Origin: G965200765 sp965203865
GTDB lineage: Bacteria > Pseudomonadota > Gammaproteobacteria > Arenicellales > JAJDZL01
Length of the DNA stretch: 64,000 nt
Direction: 5' to 3'
Assembly (NCBI GenBank): GCA_965203865.1
Contig: OZ241916.1
Location: 310,001 to 374,000, forward strand
Shown here: positions 1 through 8,841 of the stretch, piece by piece
Numbering within the stretch: position 1 is the first letter of the stretch
How the letters are laid out: each line of letters starts with the position of its first letter
Translations under genes and position numbers: made by a program
The notes under the pieces: generated by a model
What the model was told of the DNA's origin: nothing
The model's input: the letters and a program-made list of their open reading frames with translations, nothing else
The model's database searches: none

Positions 1-257
1 TTCGACCCATGTCGTACTGCCGGGAGTCCGATATCAAGCGATACGCAAAATACCGGGCATTTCCGATTATTCCGTGCAATTTGTGCGGTTCGCAGGCCAA
101 TCTGGAGCGCGTAAAAATCAAGAAGATGCTTCACAACTGGGATCGAGAACATCCCGGACGAACCGAGAAAATCTTCCGAAGTGTGCAAAATATAGCCCCT
201 TCTCAACTTGCGGACCCTGCATTGTTTGACTTCAAATCACTAAAAATTCAAAGGTGA
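1..257 (+). CDS. ttcA: tRNA 2-thiocytidine biosynthesis protein TtcA, C-terminal part
   Basis: This is the 3' end of the gene for TtcA, the ATP- and Fe-S-dependent enzyme that thiolates cytidine 32 of some tRNAs. The gene enters from the left edge; codons are in frame from base 3. About 84 residues are visible. They contain the typical C-terminal motif PIIPCNLCGSQ, whose CxxC contributes to iron-sulfur cluster binding in TtcA, followed by a segment (PGRTEKIF, SVQNIAPSQL, LFDFKSL) that matches the usual TtcA tail. The last eight codons and the TGA lie inside a 47-bp repeat that recurs at 8680-8726, so this gene end looks like the insertion target of the island that follows. Confidence 0.93.
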   Translation, partial: RPMSYCRESDIKRYAKYRAFPIIPCNLCGSQANLERVKIKKMLHNWDREHPGRTEKIFRSVQNIAPSQLADPALFDFKSLKIQR

Positions 258-279
258 ACATAGTAAAAGGTTTGATTTT
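233..279. repeat. Left 47-bp direct repeat overlapping the ttcA 3' end
   Basis: The bases from the end of ttcA through the first 22 bases after its stop recur at 8680-8726 with one mismatch (C at 240, T at 8687). The two copies bracket 8.4 kb that holds only the TerB/ATPase/TerB/helicase block. Duplication of a conserved gene's 3' end at both borders is what site-specific integration into that gene end produces. No integrase is visible between the copies. Confidence 0.85.
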
Positions 280-341
280 GTTGTGACATGTACCAGCAAT
301 AAATTTGCGTTCCGGCGAATTTCGATGTATTTGAGTGACAG

Positions 342-2420
342 ATGACACATCAGAAAAACAGTTGCCTTGATATTCCATCTACAGTCAGATGGTACAAAGC
401 GAATGAAGTAGCAACAGTAGCGGGTAGAAAAATTGGTGGAAATGTCTATATCGGTTCAATTGCTGACAAAGAGTATTGGAAGGCCGAGTACAGCGGCATT
501 GTTGATCCAGATCTGCCGGTAGCAACTACCGGAGCCGACAAGCCCGGTCAAAGTGTGAATCATTGGCCGAACTATTGTGAAATTTCTTCAGAAGCGCGCG
601 CCGCTTACCTTGACTGGCTTGCCAGTAGCAGAAACGACCGGCGAATAGGGATTGGCTATGTATTCATGTATTTCTATGGACTGGAGAGGCGCTTTTTTCT
701 TGACCATCCTGACGATGAAGAAAAGGAGCAGCTGATCAATGAAGTTTACCGGTTGATTAGCATGTACGGTGGCAACTACTCTGTTCAGCAATACTTGGGT
801 GCCTTTCTGGATGTTGCGAAAATACTGACCGACCCCGACAATACGAATCGATTTCGATTCGAGCAACATGTTTACGAGTTGCCGTTTGGACTGCGGTATG
901 CAATGGGCAAAATGATCAAAGAGCGGACTCGTCTCAATGCATATTGGGTTTTTCAATGGTACGTATCACACCCCGAAACGCGCCTTGATGACATTGCAAA
1001 ACGGGAATTCAGAGAGTTCAGGGTGCTGTTTACCGAGTTGTTCAATGAACGCCACCCGAACGGCATACAGGTCAAGGTTCCAAAGGGATATTTGCAACTG
1101 AAATACCGCGCAGCATCAACCGCGTTTGACATTGATCTGACAGAGTTGATTGGTGACATACCGGATGTTTCTGGCATGTTGAGACCGCTGACCATAGCAA
1201 GTGAAATTGCAGAAAGAGCGATGAAGGCGTTGCAAAGATACAGTCAATTTCTGACTCGTTATCCCGACAAGCGAAATTCAATCGAATCCTATACCTATCT
1301 GCCGAGAATTCTTTGGAAAATACTACCAAGGCCCGAGCTCGAGAATTTGCGACATTGGGCGAACAATATCATCAAGGCCAAGGGGTTTGTACCGGTTGTA
1401 CAGGTCATTGAGCGAGTTGAAGGATTTCGGCCGCATGGCTTGACAAGTGAAATTCTGATTAAAGTAACGGATACATTGGCCCGACTTTCGATTGGAATGG
1501 CACCGGATCCCAGATTTGCCTTGCGTAGCCCGAAAATTGATGAACCGGTCGTCCTGTTCCAATTGTCGGATGGCACTACTTTGGTGAACAAGGTCAGTGA
1601 TTTGTATTTGCAAACACTCATTACAATTGCCATGGGCAGTTTCGTAGCCAACTCTGAAGGGGAGGCCTCGGCATCAGAACGCGATTGGCTTCAATCTGAA
1701 ATTCAAAAAGCAGACTTGTCTGGTGTTGAAAAAGACCGCTTGTATGCAAATCTGAAATGGTTATTGGCAGTTAAGCCCGATTTGGGATTACTCAGTCGAA
1801 AAATGTCCGAGGTGCCCAAGAAGACGCATCAAAGTTTGGCTTATATTGCACTGTCTGTCGCGACCGTTGATGGTACGATAGGTCCGGGGAAAATCAAAGC
1901 GGTTGAGAAACTCTACAAAGCGATGAAATTACCGGTTGAAAACATATTTTCGGACTTGCATCAATTGACGGCCAGATCGGAACCTGCACTTGTTCGGTTT
2001 GCCAGCGAAGAAGTATCAGATTCAATGATTCCATCGCAACCGGCCCTGGAAGACGGGACTTTTCTGAATCGCCGTCGGATTGCGACAATTGAAGCTGAAA
2101 CCCTGTATACTTCATCAATTTTGAGGGAGATTTTCTACGACGATTCAATCGAGAGTGAATTTTTTGATGAGTCAGATGAAGATACGGACGAATTTGAAGG
2201 ACTGGACCCAAAGCACGGCGCATTTGTGCGAGAATTGCTGAAGCGTTCTCACTGGATTGACAGCGACTTTGCCCAACTGGTGCAACAGTTCCAGCTGATG
2301 CGAGACGGTGCGATGGAGACCGTGAATGAATGGTCCTATGGGCATTTCGACGATGCGCTCATCGAAGAATATGACGGATTTGTTATCAATCAGGATGTCG
2401 TAGCAATGTTAAAGGAGTAA
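342..2420 (+). CDS. sngA: TerB-domain protein, Shango SngA-like (cytosolic copy)
   Basis: A 692-residue protein with the three-part TerB architecture. A TerB_N-like region covers roughly residues 20-230 (YIGSIADKEYWKAEYSG; YLDWLASSRNDRRIG; MYFYGLERRFF). A helical TerB-like region lies near 420-530 (AMGSFVANSEGEASASER; SVATVDGTIGPGKIKAVEKL). A TerB_C-like tail covers about 570-692 and ends in INQDVVAMLKE. No signal peptide or membrane segment is seen. The ATPase gene starts 4 bases after the stop, so the two are co-transcribed. TerB proteins are linked to tellurite and stress systems and to the Shango defence system, where a TerB protein works with an ATPase and a helicase. The same three functions are adjacent here, so the Shango assignment rests on both domain content and neighbours. 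A membrane-anchored paralogue lies at 3774-6362. Confidence 0.75.
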   Translation: MTHQKNSCLDIPSTVRWYKANEVATVAGRKIGGNVYIGSIADKEYWKAEYSGIVDPDLPVATTGADKPGQSVNHWPNYCEISSEARAAYLDWLASSRNDRRIGIGYVFMYFYGLERRFFLDHPDDEEKEQLINEVYRLISMYGGNYSVQQYLGAFLDVAKILTDPDNTNRFRFEQHVYELPFGLRYAMGKMIKERTRLNAYWVFQWYVSHPETRLDDIAKREFREFRVLFTELFNERHPNGIQVKVPKGYLQLKYRAASTAFDIDLTELIGDIPDVSGMLRPLTIASEIAERAMKALQRYSQFLTRYPDKRNSIESYTYLPRILWKILPRPELENLRHWANNIIKAKGFVPVVQVIERVEGFRPHGLTSEILIKVTDTLARLSIGMAPDPRFALRSPKIDEPVVLFQLSDGTTLVNKVSDLYLQTLITIAMGSFVANSEGEASASERDWLQSEIQKADLSGVEKDRLYANLKWLLAVKPDLGLLSRKMSEVPKKTHQSLAYIALSVATVDGTIGPGKIKAVEKLYKAMKLPVENIFSDLHQLTARSEPALVRFASEEVSDSMIPSQPALEDGTFLNRRRIATIEAETLYTSSILREIFYDDSIESEFFDESDEDTDEFEGLDPKHGAFVRELLKRSHWIDSDFAQLVQQFQLMRDGAMETVNEWSYGHFDDALIEEYDGFVINQDVVAMLKE

Positions 2421-2424
2421 ATTA

Positions 2425-3723
2425 ATGACTCAAAGGCGTGTCAAACCTCGCGAGCGAGATGCAATTATTCAGGCACTGAAAGCTGGTGTGGTGCCCAAGC
2501 TGGGGTTGCCGCATATTCAGGTTGGCCGCGGACGTGAGATTGAAGAACTGCTGCGAGACATAGAGCGCATCAGTGACGGCGGTGCTGCAATCCGGTTTAT
2601 TGTAGGTGAATATGGTTCCGGCAAGACATTTTTTCTGAATTTGATTCGACTCATTGCCCTGGAAAAGGGCTTGTTGGTACTGTCGGCTGATTTGGCACCG
2701 GCACGACGTTTGCATGCTACCAGCGGTCAGGCACGGTCGTTGTATGCAGAACTGACACACAATACAGCTACTCGCTCCAAGCCAGAAGGCGGAGCAATGG
2801 CTTCTGTTGTTGAGCGATTTGCGAACACAGCGGTTCACGAAGCGGAGGCCAAAGGCGCAAGTCCTGATGATGTAATCCGTTCAAAGTTGTCGTCGCTGGA
2901 AGATTTGACTGGCGGGTACGATTTTGCCCACGTCATCTCAAAATACTGGCAGGGGTACGACCAAGGGAACGACGACTTGAAATTCGCTGCGCTTCAATGG
3001 CTAAGAGGGGAATATTCAACCCGAACCGACGCGCGAAAAGCCCTGGGGGTTCGAACGATCGTTGATGATGCGAATGTATATGACCAGCTGAAACTTCTGG
3101 CTGTATTTGTAGGCAAGGCGGGCTATAAGGGCCTCTTGGTGGTGCTGGATGAATTGGTCAATCTCTACAAGCTTGCTTCCAAGCAGGCCAGAGATGCAAA
3201 CTACGAACAAATTCTACGGATTCTGAATGACGTGCTTCAAGGTAGCGCAAGCCATATTGGATTTCTGATGGGCGGCACACCGGAACTGTTGATGGATACG
3301 CGTCGCGGTCTGTACAGTTATGAAGCATTGCAAACCAGACTGGCTGAAAATACGTTTGCCCGCGAAGGGTTTGTTGATTACTCAGGTCCAGTCATAAGGC
3401 TTCCCAATCTCTCGCCGGAAGAAATTCTTGTCTTGCTGCGCAATATCCGTCATGTCGTGCAAGGAGACAATCCCGTATTGCCTGATGACGCACTTACTGA
3501 ATTCATGAAGCATTGCTCGCAAAAAATTGGAGATGCTTATTTCCGGACTCCGCGTAACACAGTCAAGGCTTTTGTGGACATGCTGTCCATACTGGAACAG
3601 AATCCAAGTGCAAGATGGCAAGATTTACTTGGATTGGTAAAAGTTGAAAAAGATTTGGGAGATGTGCCAGACGAAGCATCTGTGGACGAAGATGACGACG
3701 AGTTGGCTACATTTCGACTCTGA
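2425..3723 (+). CDS. sngB: BrxC/BrxD-like P-loop ATPase, Shango SngB-like
   Basis: A 432-residue AAA-type ATPase of the DUF2791/BREX ATP-binding group. Walker A is GEYGSGKTF near residue 63, and a Walker B-like LLVVLDELVNL lies near 238. The C-terminus is acidic (VDEDDDEL). A strong ribosome site (AAAGGAG) precedes the ATG, which follows the TerB gene stop by 4 bases. ATPases of this family occur in BREX type 2 clusters beside a helicase; with TerB and a helicase the set matches Shango. It probably couples ATP hydrolysis to assembly or sensing within the complex, which is inference. The gene is complete with normal motifs. Confidence 0.75.
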   Translation: MTQRRVKPRERDAIIQALKAGVVPKLGLPHIQVGRGREIEELLRDIERISDGGAAIRFIVGEYGSGKTFFLNLIRLIALEKGLLVLSADLAPARRLHATSGQARSLYAELTHNTATRSKPEGGAMASVVERFANTAVHEAEAKGASPDDVIRSKLSSLEDLTGGYDFAHVISKYWQGYDQGNDDLKFAALQWLRGEYSTRTDARKALGVRTIVDDANVYDQLKLLAVFVGKAGYKGLLVVLDELVNLYKLASKQARDANYEQILRILNDVLQGSASHIGFLMGGTPELLMDTRRGLYSYEALQTRLAENTFAREGFVDYSGPVIRLPNLSPEEILVLLRNIRHVVQGDNPVLPDDALTEFMKHCSQKIGDAYFRTPRNTVKAFVDMLSILEQNPSARWQDLLGLVKVEKDLGDVPDEASVDEDDDELATFRL

Positions 3724-3773
3724 GTGAAAAACTGGGACTTGGTCGGCCAAATCCAGATGGGCTGAATTTTCCG

Positions 3774-6362
3774 GTGAATAGCATTGCTTATCATTCATTA
3801 AATCCTGCGGGGTACTTGTCACAGTATTCCAAATTCCTGGATTATTGTCACATTGCCAGCTTGAAAGTTATGCTTGCCGTAGCACTGTTCTTGGCAATCT
3901 CGTTCGGGTCCGTTTGCACACAAGCCTTTGCCTCAACAGATTTACAACAGCTTCCAAGTCACAGCAATGAGATTTCCCGTATAGCAGATCGCCTTGAAAG
4001 AGTGCACTTGATCAAGCATTGTGCATCGAGCCAGTCCACATTGTCAGTTTTGTCGGGTAAAATTCAAAAGTTCTGGAAATACAATGTCAGATCGCCAAAT
4101 ACGGTTGTTGAATCCCGCTCAAATAAGCCGTATTTGTCCTTGAAGTCATGTAATCACAATGTTTTTTACACAGCTGCCAATGGCGAGTTCTGGCTGGTGA
4201 TACTGGTCATCATCATTTTCTTGGCAATCATCCGGAAAAAAGGGAAAAATCACAACCCATCCATATTGGTTGATCCAAGCATTTCAACGAGAAAGAGTCA
4301 ACCTTCAGGGAAGATTGCCGACGATTTATTGCCTGCCAAATGGCATTCTGAAAATGAAACAGCTATTGTAGCCGGACGAGAGATTGGTGGAAACATCTAC
4401 ATTGGTTCAATAGATAGTGCAAATCATTGGGAAGCAAAATACAGCGGTGTCATTGACCCGGAAATGAGTGTAACGAGGAGCAAAGACAAGGCGGGTGAAG
4501 GAGTTCCTTATTGGCCGAACTATTCCTTGATTTCGCCTGATGAAAGGGCAACCTACCTTGATTGGCTGGCAAGTGGAAGAGATGATGAGGATATAGGAGT
4601 CAGTTTCGTTTTCTTGTACTTCTATGGAATTGAAAGGCGTTTCTTTTTGGATCAACCCAAAAGAAACGAACGGAATCTGCTTGTTGCAGAAGTGAAACGC
4701 CTTGTCGGTATTTATGGCCAGGACTATTCAATACAAAGCTATTTGGGAACATTTCTGGACCTCGCCCGAATTATGGATTCCGACAGCATTGAACAGATTG
4801 AATATGAGAGGTGCGGATATGAACTTCCGCTTGGATTGCGCTATGCAATTGGTCGGTTGATCAAGGAAGGAACATGGCTGGATGCGTTCTGGATGTTTCA
4901 GTGGTATGTTTTGCATCCTGAAACTCGATTGCGAACGTCGGCGAGGCGTGCCCATTCAGAATTCAAAACCTTGTTTACTCAACTGTTCAAAGAAAAGTAC
5001 CCAAATGGACTTCAGGTCAATGTGCCCAAGAGAACACTCAAAATTGAATACAAGGCCGCATCCCATGCATTTGATGTTGATTTAACGGAGAAAGTTGGAG
5101 TTGTTCCTGACATTGCTGCGCTGACCCGACCGCTGAAGTTGGCAGGCGATATTGCCAACCAGGCTGAGACGGCACTTGACCGATACAGTCGATTTATCGG
5201 CCGCTACCCCGACAAGAAAGAGACGATGGAAGCGTGCGCATATTTGCCGCAACAACTTTGGAACACCTTGCACAGTACAGAGTTGGAAAATTTGCGAAAT
5301 TGGACGACCGAAATCGTTGAAAATGGGGGACTTGTCCCTCTTGTGCAGGTATTAGAACGGATTGAGGGTGAGAAACCTGAAAAGTTGACCAAAGCGCGTT
5401 TGGTCAAAGTGGCGGACACCTTGGCTCGCCTGTCTGTGGGCATGGCTCCGGACCCCAGGTTTTCATTGCGCAGTCCCAAATTGGGAGAACCGGTGGTACT
5501 GTTCCGATTGCCGGACGGAACGACAACCTTGAGCGATGTAAGTGACCAGTTCTTGATTACGCTGATTTCGCTTGCGATGGGTAGTTTCATAGCCAATGCA
5601 GATGGAAAGGTTTCATCCAGAGAACGCGGCTACCTGGAAGCTGATGTAGAGAATTCGGTTGTGTCCGTTGCAGAAAAAGCCCGCCTGAAAGCGAACCTGA
5701 AATGGTTTCTGACTGTTGAACCTGACTTGAGAATGTTGCAAAAACGACTCAGTGAGGTTTCTGAGAATGTATTGCACAGTCTGGGGCGGCTTGCGCTGTT
5801 CATGGCGGCCGCCGACGGTGGAATTGATCCGGGTGAAATTCAGGCAATAGAAAGACTATACAAAGCAATGGGATTATCAACAGACAGTATTCTCTCCGAT
5901 TTGCACAAGTTGACTTCCAGGTCCGAACCCATACTTGTGAGAACCGCCAAGGATAACTTCGGCGAATATGAGATTCCATTGCCGCCGAAACATGACGAGA
6001 CATTGATTGACACGAAACTTGTAGCATCGGTTGAAGCAGACACATTGCATGCATCGTCTATTCTCAAGGAAATTTTTAGCGACGAAGAAGTGGATGATGA
6101 ACCATTGGATGATCCCGATGAAAATGGAGACAGTTTCTCCAGACTTGACTCCAGACATGAAGCTTTTGTGCGAGAATTGACTACGCGCACTCGCTGGAGT
6201 GAACCAGAATTTCAAGCATTGACAAAACAGTTTCAGTTGATGGAGGATGGTGTGCTCGAGACAGTAAACGAGTGGTCTTACGAGAACTTCAATGATGCGC
6301 TCATTGAATCGTACGACGGTATTGACATAAATCAGGATGTCGTAGCCATGATGCGGGACTGA
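3774..6362 (+). CDS. Membrane-anchored TerB-domain paralogue
   Basis: An 862-residue protein from the GTG at 3774; an ATG at 3870 would start directly at the first hydrophobic segment (MLAVALFLAISFGSV). A second hydrophobic segment (WLVILVIIIFLAIIRKK) lies about 95 residues later, so the N-terminus probably has a signal or anchor segment, a short periplasmic loop with several cysteines, and a second anchor. From about residue 190 on the protein parallels the 342-2420 product almost end to end (VAGREIGGNIYIGSI; YLDWLASGRDDEDIG; LYFYGIERRFF; ending INQDVVAMMRD). It is therefore a duplicated TerB_N/TerB/TerB_C protein that gained a membrane module. It lies between the ATPase and helicase genes in the same orientation. 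Two TerB paralogues, one soluble and one membrane-tethered, are not part of the three-gene Shango layout I know. The start is uncertain; the gene itself is not. Confidence 0.8.
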   Translation: MNSIAYHSLNPAGYLSQYSKFLDYCHIASLKVMLAVALFLAISFGSVCTQAFASTDLQQLPSHSNEISRIADRLERVHLIKHCASSQSTLSVLSGKIQKFWKYNVRSPNTVVESRSNKPYLSLKSCNHNVFYTAANGEFWLVILVIIIFLAIIRKKGKNHNPSILVDPSISTRKSQPSGKIADDLLPAKWHSENETAIVAGREIGGNIYIGSIDSANHWEAKYSGVIDPEMSVTRSKDKAGEGVPYWPNYSLISPDERATYLDWLASGRDDEDIGVSFVFLYFYGIERRFFLDQPKRNERNLLVAEVKRLVGIYGQDYSIQSYLGTFLDLARIMDSDSIEQIEYERCGYELPLGLRYAIGRLIKEGTWLDAFWMFQWYVLHPETRLRTSARRAHSEFKTLFTQLFKEKYPNGLQVNVPKRTLKIEYKAASHAFDVDLTEKVGVVPDIAALTRPLKLAGDIANQAETALDRYSRFIGRYPDKKETMEACAYLPQQLWNTLHSTELENLRNWTTEIVENGGLVPLVQVLERIEGEKPEKLTKARLVKVADTLARLSVGMAPDPRFSLRSPKLGEPVVLFRLPDGTTTLSDVSDQFLITLISLAMGSFIANADGKVSSRERGYLEADVENSVVSVAEKARLKANLKWFLTVEPDLRMLQKRLSEVSENVLHSLGRLALFMAAADGGIDPGEIQAIERLYKAMGLSTDSILSDLHKLTSRSEPILVRTAKDNFGEYEIPLPPKHDETLIDTKLVASVEADTLHASSILKEIFSDEEVDDEPLDDPDENGDSFSRLDSRHEAFVRELTTRTRWSEPEFQALTKQFQLMEDGVLETVNEWSYENFNDALIESYDGIDINQDVVAMMRD

Positions 6363-6436
6363 ATTCTGGTGCAATAAGCATGGCAAGTTGGCATTGGATT
6401 GGCGAAATTTCTACTATAAAACTTTGAACTATTTCA

Positions 6437-8638
6437 GTGAACGAACAATCATCGGCATTTGAACTACTGGCAGAACCTGTTCAGAAGTGGATTTGGGCAC
6501 AGCGCTGGACCGGACTGAGAGATATTCAGGAAAATGCAGCACCGGTTCTGCTGCAACAAAGTGATGACCTGATAATTGCCGCTTCAACGGCCGGGGGGAA
6601 GACAGAATCCGCTTTTCTGCCCTTGATTTCGTCTGTCCTGGACAACCCTTCGAATCAGTTCGGTTTTGACTTGGTTTACGTCGGCCCATTGCGAGCGTTG
6701 ATTAACGACCAGTTCAAGCGACTTGATGACCTATGCGAGAAAACAGAAATTCCGGTTCATCCCTGGCACGGAGATATTTCTGCAAGTATAAAAAAACGGG
6801 CGCGCACCAACCCTCGTGGCATATTGCTCATCACGCCTGAATCTCTGGAAGCATTGTTTGTATTGAGTGGTCTTGAAATTCCCGGATTGTTTCACAATAC
6901 CCGCGCAATAGTCATTGACGAGTTGCATGCGTTTCTCGACAACGAGCGCGGCATTCACATGCGTTCGTTGCTGAATCGGATAGAAATTGCGGTCAAGCGG
7001 CGCATAAGGAGAGTGGGTCTGTCGGCAACAATTGGCGAGATGAGTCTAGCGCGTGAGTTCTTGCGGCCGCTTTCTCCTGAGCAAGTGCAAGTTATTGAAG
7101 GGAGGAAGGGAGTGCAAAGTCTTTCGGTACAGATTCGGGGTTACTGCAATCGTCGAGATACAGATAGTGACGAGGAAGATTCAAGCACGAGTTCCATTGT
7201 AGAGCATTTGTTCGATAACCTTCGCGGCGGGTCAAATTTAATCTTTGCAGAATCTCGTCAAAATGTAGAATTGTATTCAGACGCTTTGCGAGAACTTTCA
7301 CTCAAGCGTCGACTGCCTGAGGAATTTTTTCCTCATCATTCAAATTTGGTTCGCGGACATCGTACAGAGCTTGAACAACGCTTGAAATCGAAACAACCTG
7401 TGACTGCAGTCTGCACCTCCACACTGGAGCTGGGGATTGACATTGGAAATATTGATAGTGTAGTGCAAATCGATCCGCCGTTTTCTGTAGCTTCTCTTCG
7501 TCAGCGCCTGGGGCGTTCGGGGCGTCGCGAGGGAAAAGATGCTGTTCTTCGAATGTACATTGTTGAGCGTAAACCTGATAGCAACAGCCATCCGTTGGAC
7601 CGATTGCATCTGCGCCTGATACGTTCCATTGCAATGCTTGAATTGCTGATCAACCACTGGTGTGAACCACCTTCTACAGATGCCTTGCATCTTTCAACAC
7701 TTACGCATCAAATTCTATCAGTAATCGCCGAGCACAATGGAGCGCATCCTGTAAATCTATACCGAACTCTTTGTGAAAGCGGACCGTTTCACAAAGTAAG
7801 CAGGAAATTGTTTGCCGAGGTTCTCAGGCACTTGGGCAAACCCGCAGTTGCACTGATTGAGCAGTCCCCGGACGGAATCCTGCTTCTTGGAGAAAAGGGC
7901 GAGAAGCTTGTTGCACACTATAGTTTCTATGCGGTCTTTCAAACACCTGTGGAATACAGGATTGTTGCCAATGGAAAGGAACTTGGAACTTTGCCGATTG
8001 CACATTTGATTGTTGCGGAAATGACGATTATTTTTTCAGGAAGAAGGTGGAAGGTAATTCAGGTTGATGATGAGCATTCAGTGATTGAAGTTACTGAAGA
8101 TCGTACGGGTAAGCCCCCGAAATTCAGAGGTAGTGGAGGCCTGATCCATGATCAAGTGGTGGGAAAAATGAAAGAAGTGCTCACTCGTGGCGATTTGCCG
8201 TTGTATTTGAACAAAGGTGCTGTCGACCTTTTGAAGAAAGCACGCATTGAGTTCAAAAGACTGGGTTTTTCAGAAAAACGAATTTACCAGAAAAGTAAAA
8301 AATCCGCTTTGATCGCAACTTGGAAAGGAACTGTGAAGTCCAGTACGCTTGCTCTTGCATTGCAATCACGGGGATACAGAACTACTGTCTTTGACGGGTT
8401 TGTTGAAGTTCGGGATATTGGGGACATTCATGGTGAATTGGAAAAATTGGCCGCATTGACAGAAGTTCGTGTGGAGCAGTTGATCAGGGTAGACAATAAT
8501 CTTCAATCTGAGAAGTACCATAAATACTTGAGCCATAAATTGCTGATTCAGGATGTTGAAAGTTCCCGGCTTGATTTGGAATCGCTACCAGGGTTGGCGC
8601 GAGAAATTCTGGATGCTGACGGGAGCGTAAAGATTTGA
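6437..8638 (+). CDS. sngC: DEAD/DEAH-box helicase, Shango SngC-like
   Basis: A 733-residue superfamily 2 helicase starting at GTG. In order: motif I STAGGKTESAF (about residue 50), motif II VIDELHAF (about 157), motif III GLSATIG (about 196), then TSTLELGIDIG (about 330) and QRLGRSGRR (about 355). The DELH box and the last two motifs resemble the Lhr group. The C-terminal 350 residues show no motif I can name. The start lies 75 bases after the second TerB gene, all four genes run the same way, and the right border repeat begins 42 bases after the stop. The helicase presumably acts on phage or damaged DNA; this is inferred from Shango. Confidence 0.82.
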   Translation: MNEQSSAFELLAEPVQKWIWAQRWTGLRDIQENAAPVLLQQSDDLIIAASTAGGKTESAFLPLISSVLDNPSNQFGFDLVYVGPLRALINDQFKRLDDLCEKTEIPVHPWHGDISASIKKRARTNPRGILLITPESLEALFVLSGLEIPGLFHNTRAIVIDELHAFLDNERGIHMRSLLNRIEIAVKRRIRRVGLSATIGEMSLAREFLRPLSPEQVQVIEGRKGVQSLSVQIRGYCNRRDTDSDEEDSSTSSIVEHLFDNLRGGSNLIFAESRQNVELYSDALRELSLKRRLPEEFFPHHSNLVRGHRTELEQRLKSKQPVTAVCTSTLELGIDIGNIDSVVQIDPPFSVASLRQRLGRSGRREGKDAVLRMYIVERKPDSNSHPLDRLHLRLIRSIAMLELLINHWCEPPSTDALHLSTLTHQILSVIAEHNGAHPVNLYRTLCESGPFHKVSRKLFAEVLRHLGKPAVALIEQSPDGILLLGEKGEKLVAHYSFYAVFQTPVEYRIVANGKELGTLPIAHLIVAEMTIIFSGRRWKVIQVDDEHSVIEVTEDRTGKPPKFRGSGGLIHDQVVGKMKEVLTRGDLPLYLNKGAVDLLKKARIEFKRLGFSEKRIYQKSKKSALIATWKGTVKSSTLALALQSRGYRTTVFDGFVEVRDIGDIHGELEKLAALTEVRVEQLIRVDNNLQSEKYHKYLSHKLLIQDVESSRLDLESLPGLAREILDADGSVKI

Positions 8639-8679
8639 TTTGTAATTAAGCGAATTCATTAGAAAGCTGCACCGTATGC

Positions 8680-8726
8680 CAAATCATTAAAAATTCAAAG
8701 GTGAACATAGTAAAAGGTTTGATTTT
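8680..8726. repeat. Right 47-bp direct repeat
   Basis: This is the second copy of the repeat at 233-279, with one mismatch. It reproduces the last ttcA codons, the stop and 22 further bases, but here it is not attached to a ttcA reading frame. It separates the TerB/helicase block from the sbcD-like gene and its promoter. Together the copies look like attL and attR, or the scar of a recombination event. Confidence 0.85.
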
Positions 8727-8747
8727 ACAAGTGAATATTATCTCGCA

Positions 8748-8776
8748 TTGACAATGCGACAATTTTTGTCATAAAA
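8748..8776 (+). promoter_or_regulatory. Sigma-70 type promoter for the sbcDC-like pair
   Basis: A perfect TTGACA (8748-8753) is followed after 17 bases by ATAAAA (8771-8776), a fair -10 box. It lies 22 bases right of the border repeat and 66 bases before the chosen ATG of the nuclease gene. Its position implies that the nuclease/ATPase pair can be transcribed without the upstream block. Confidence 0.5.
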
Positions 8777-8841
8777 AAATGAAGTGCAGGATTTTCGTGT
8801 TATCATTTGTAGTGATATAACTGAACAATTTGTATTCGCTC

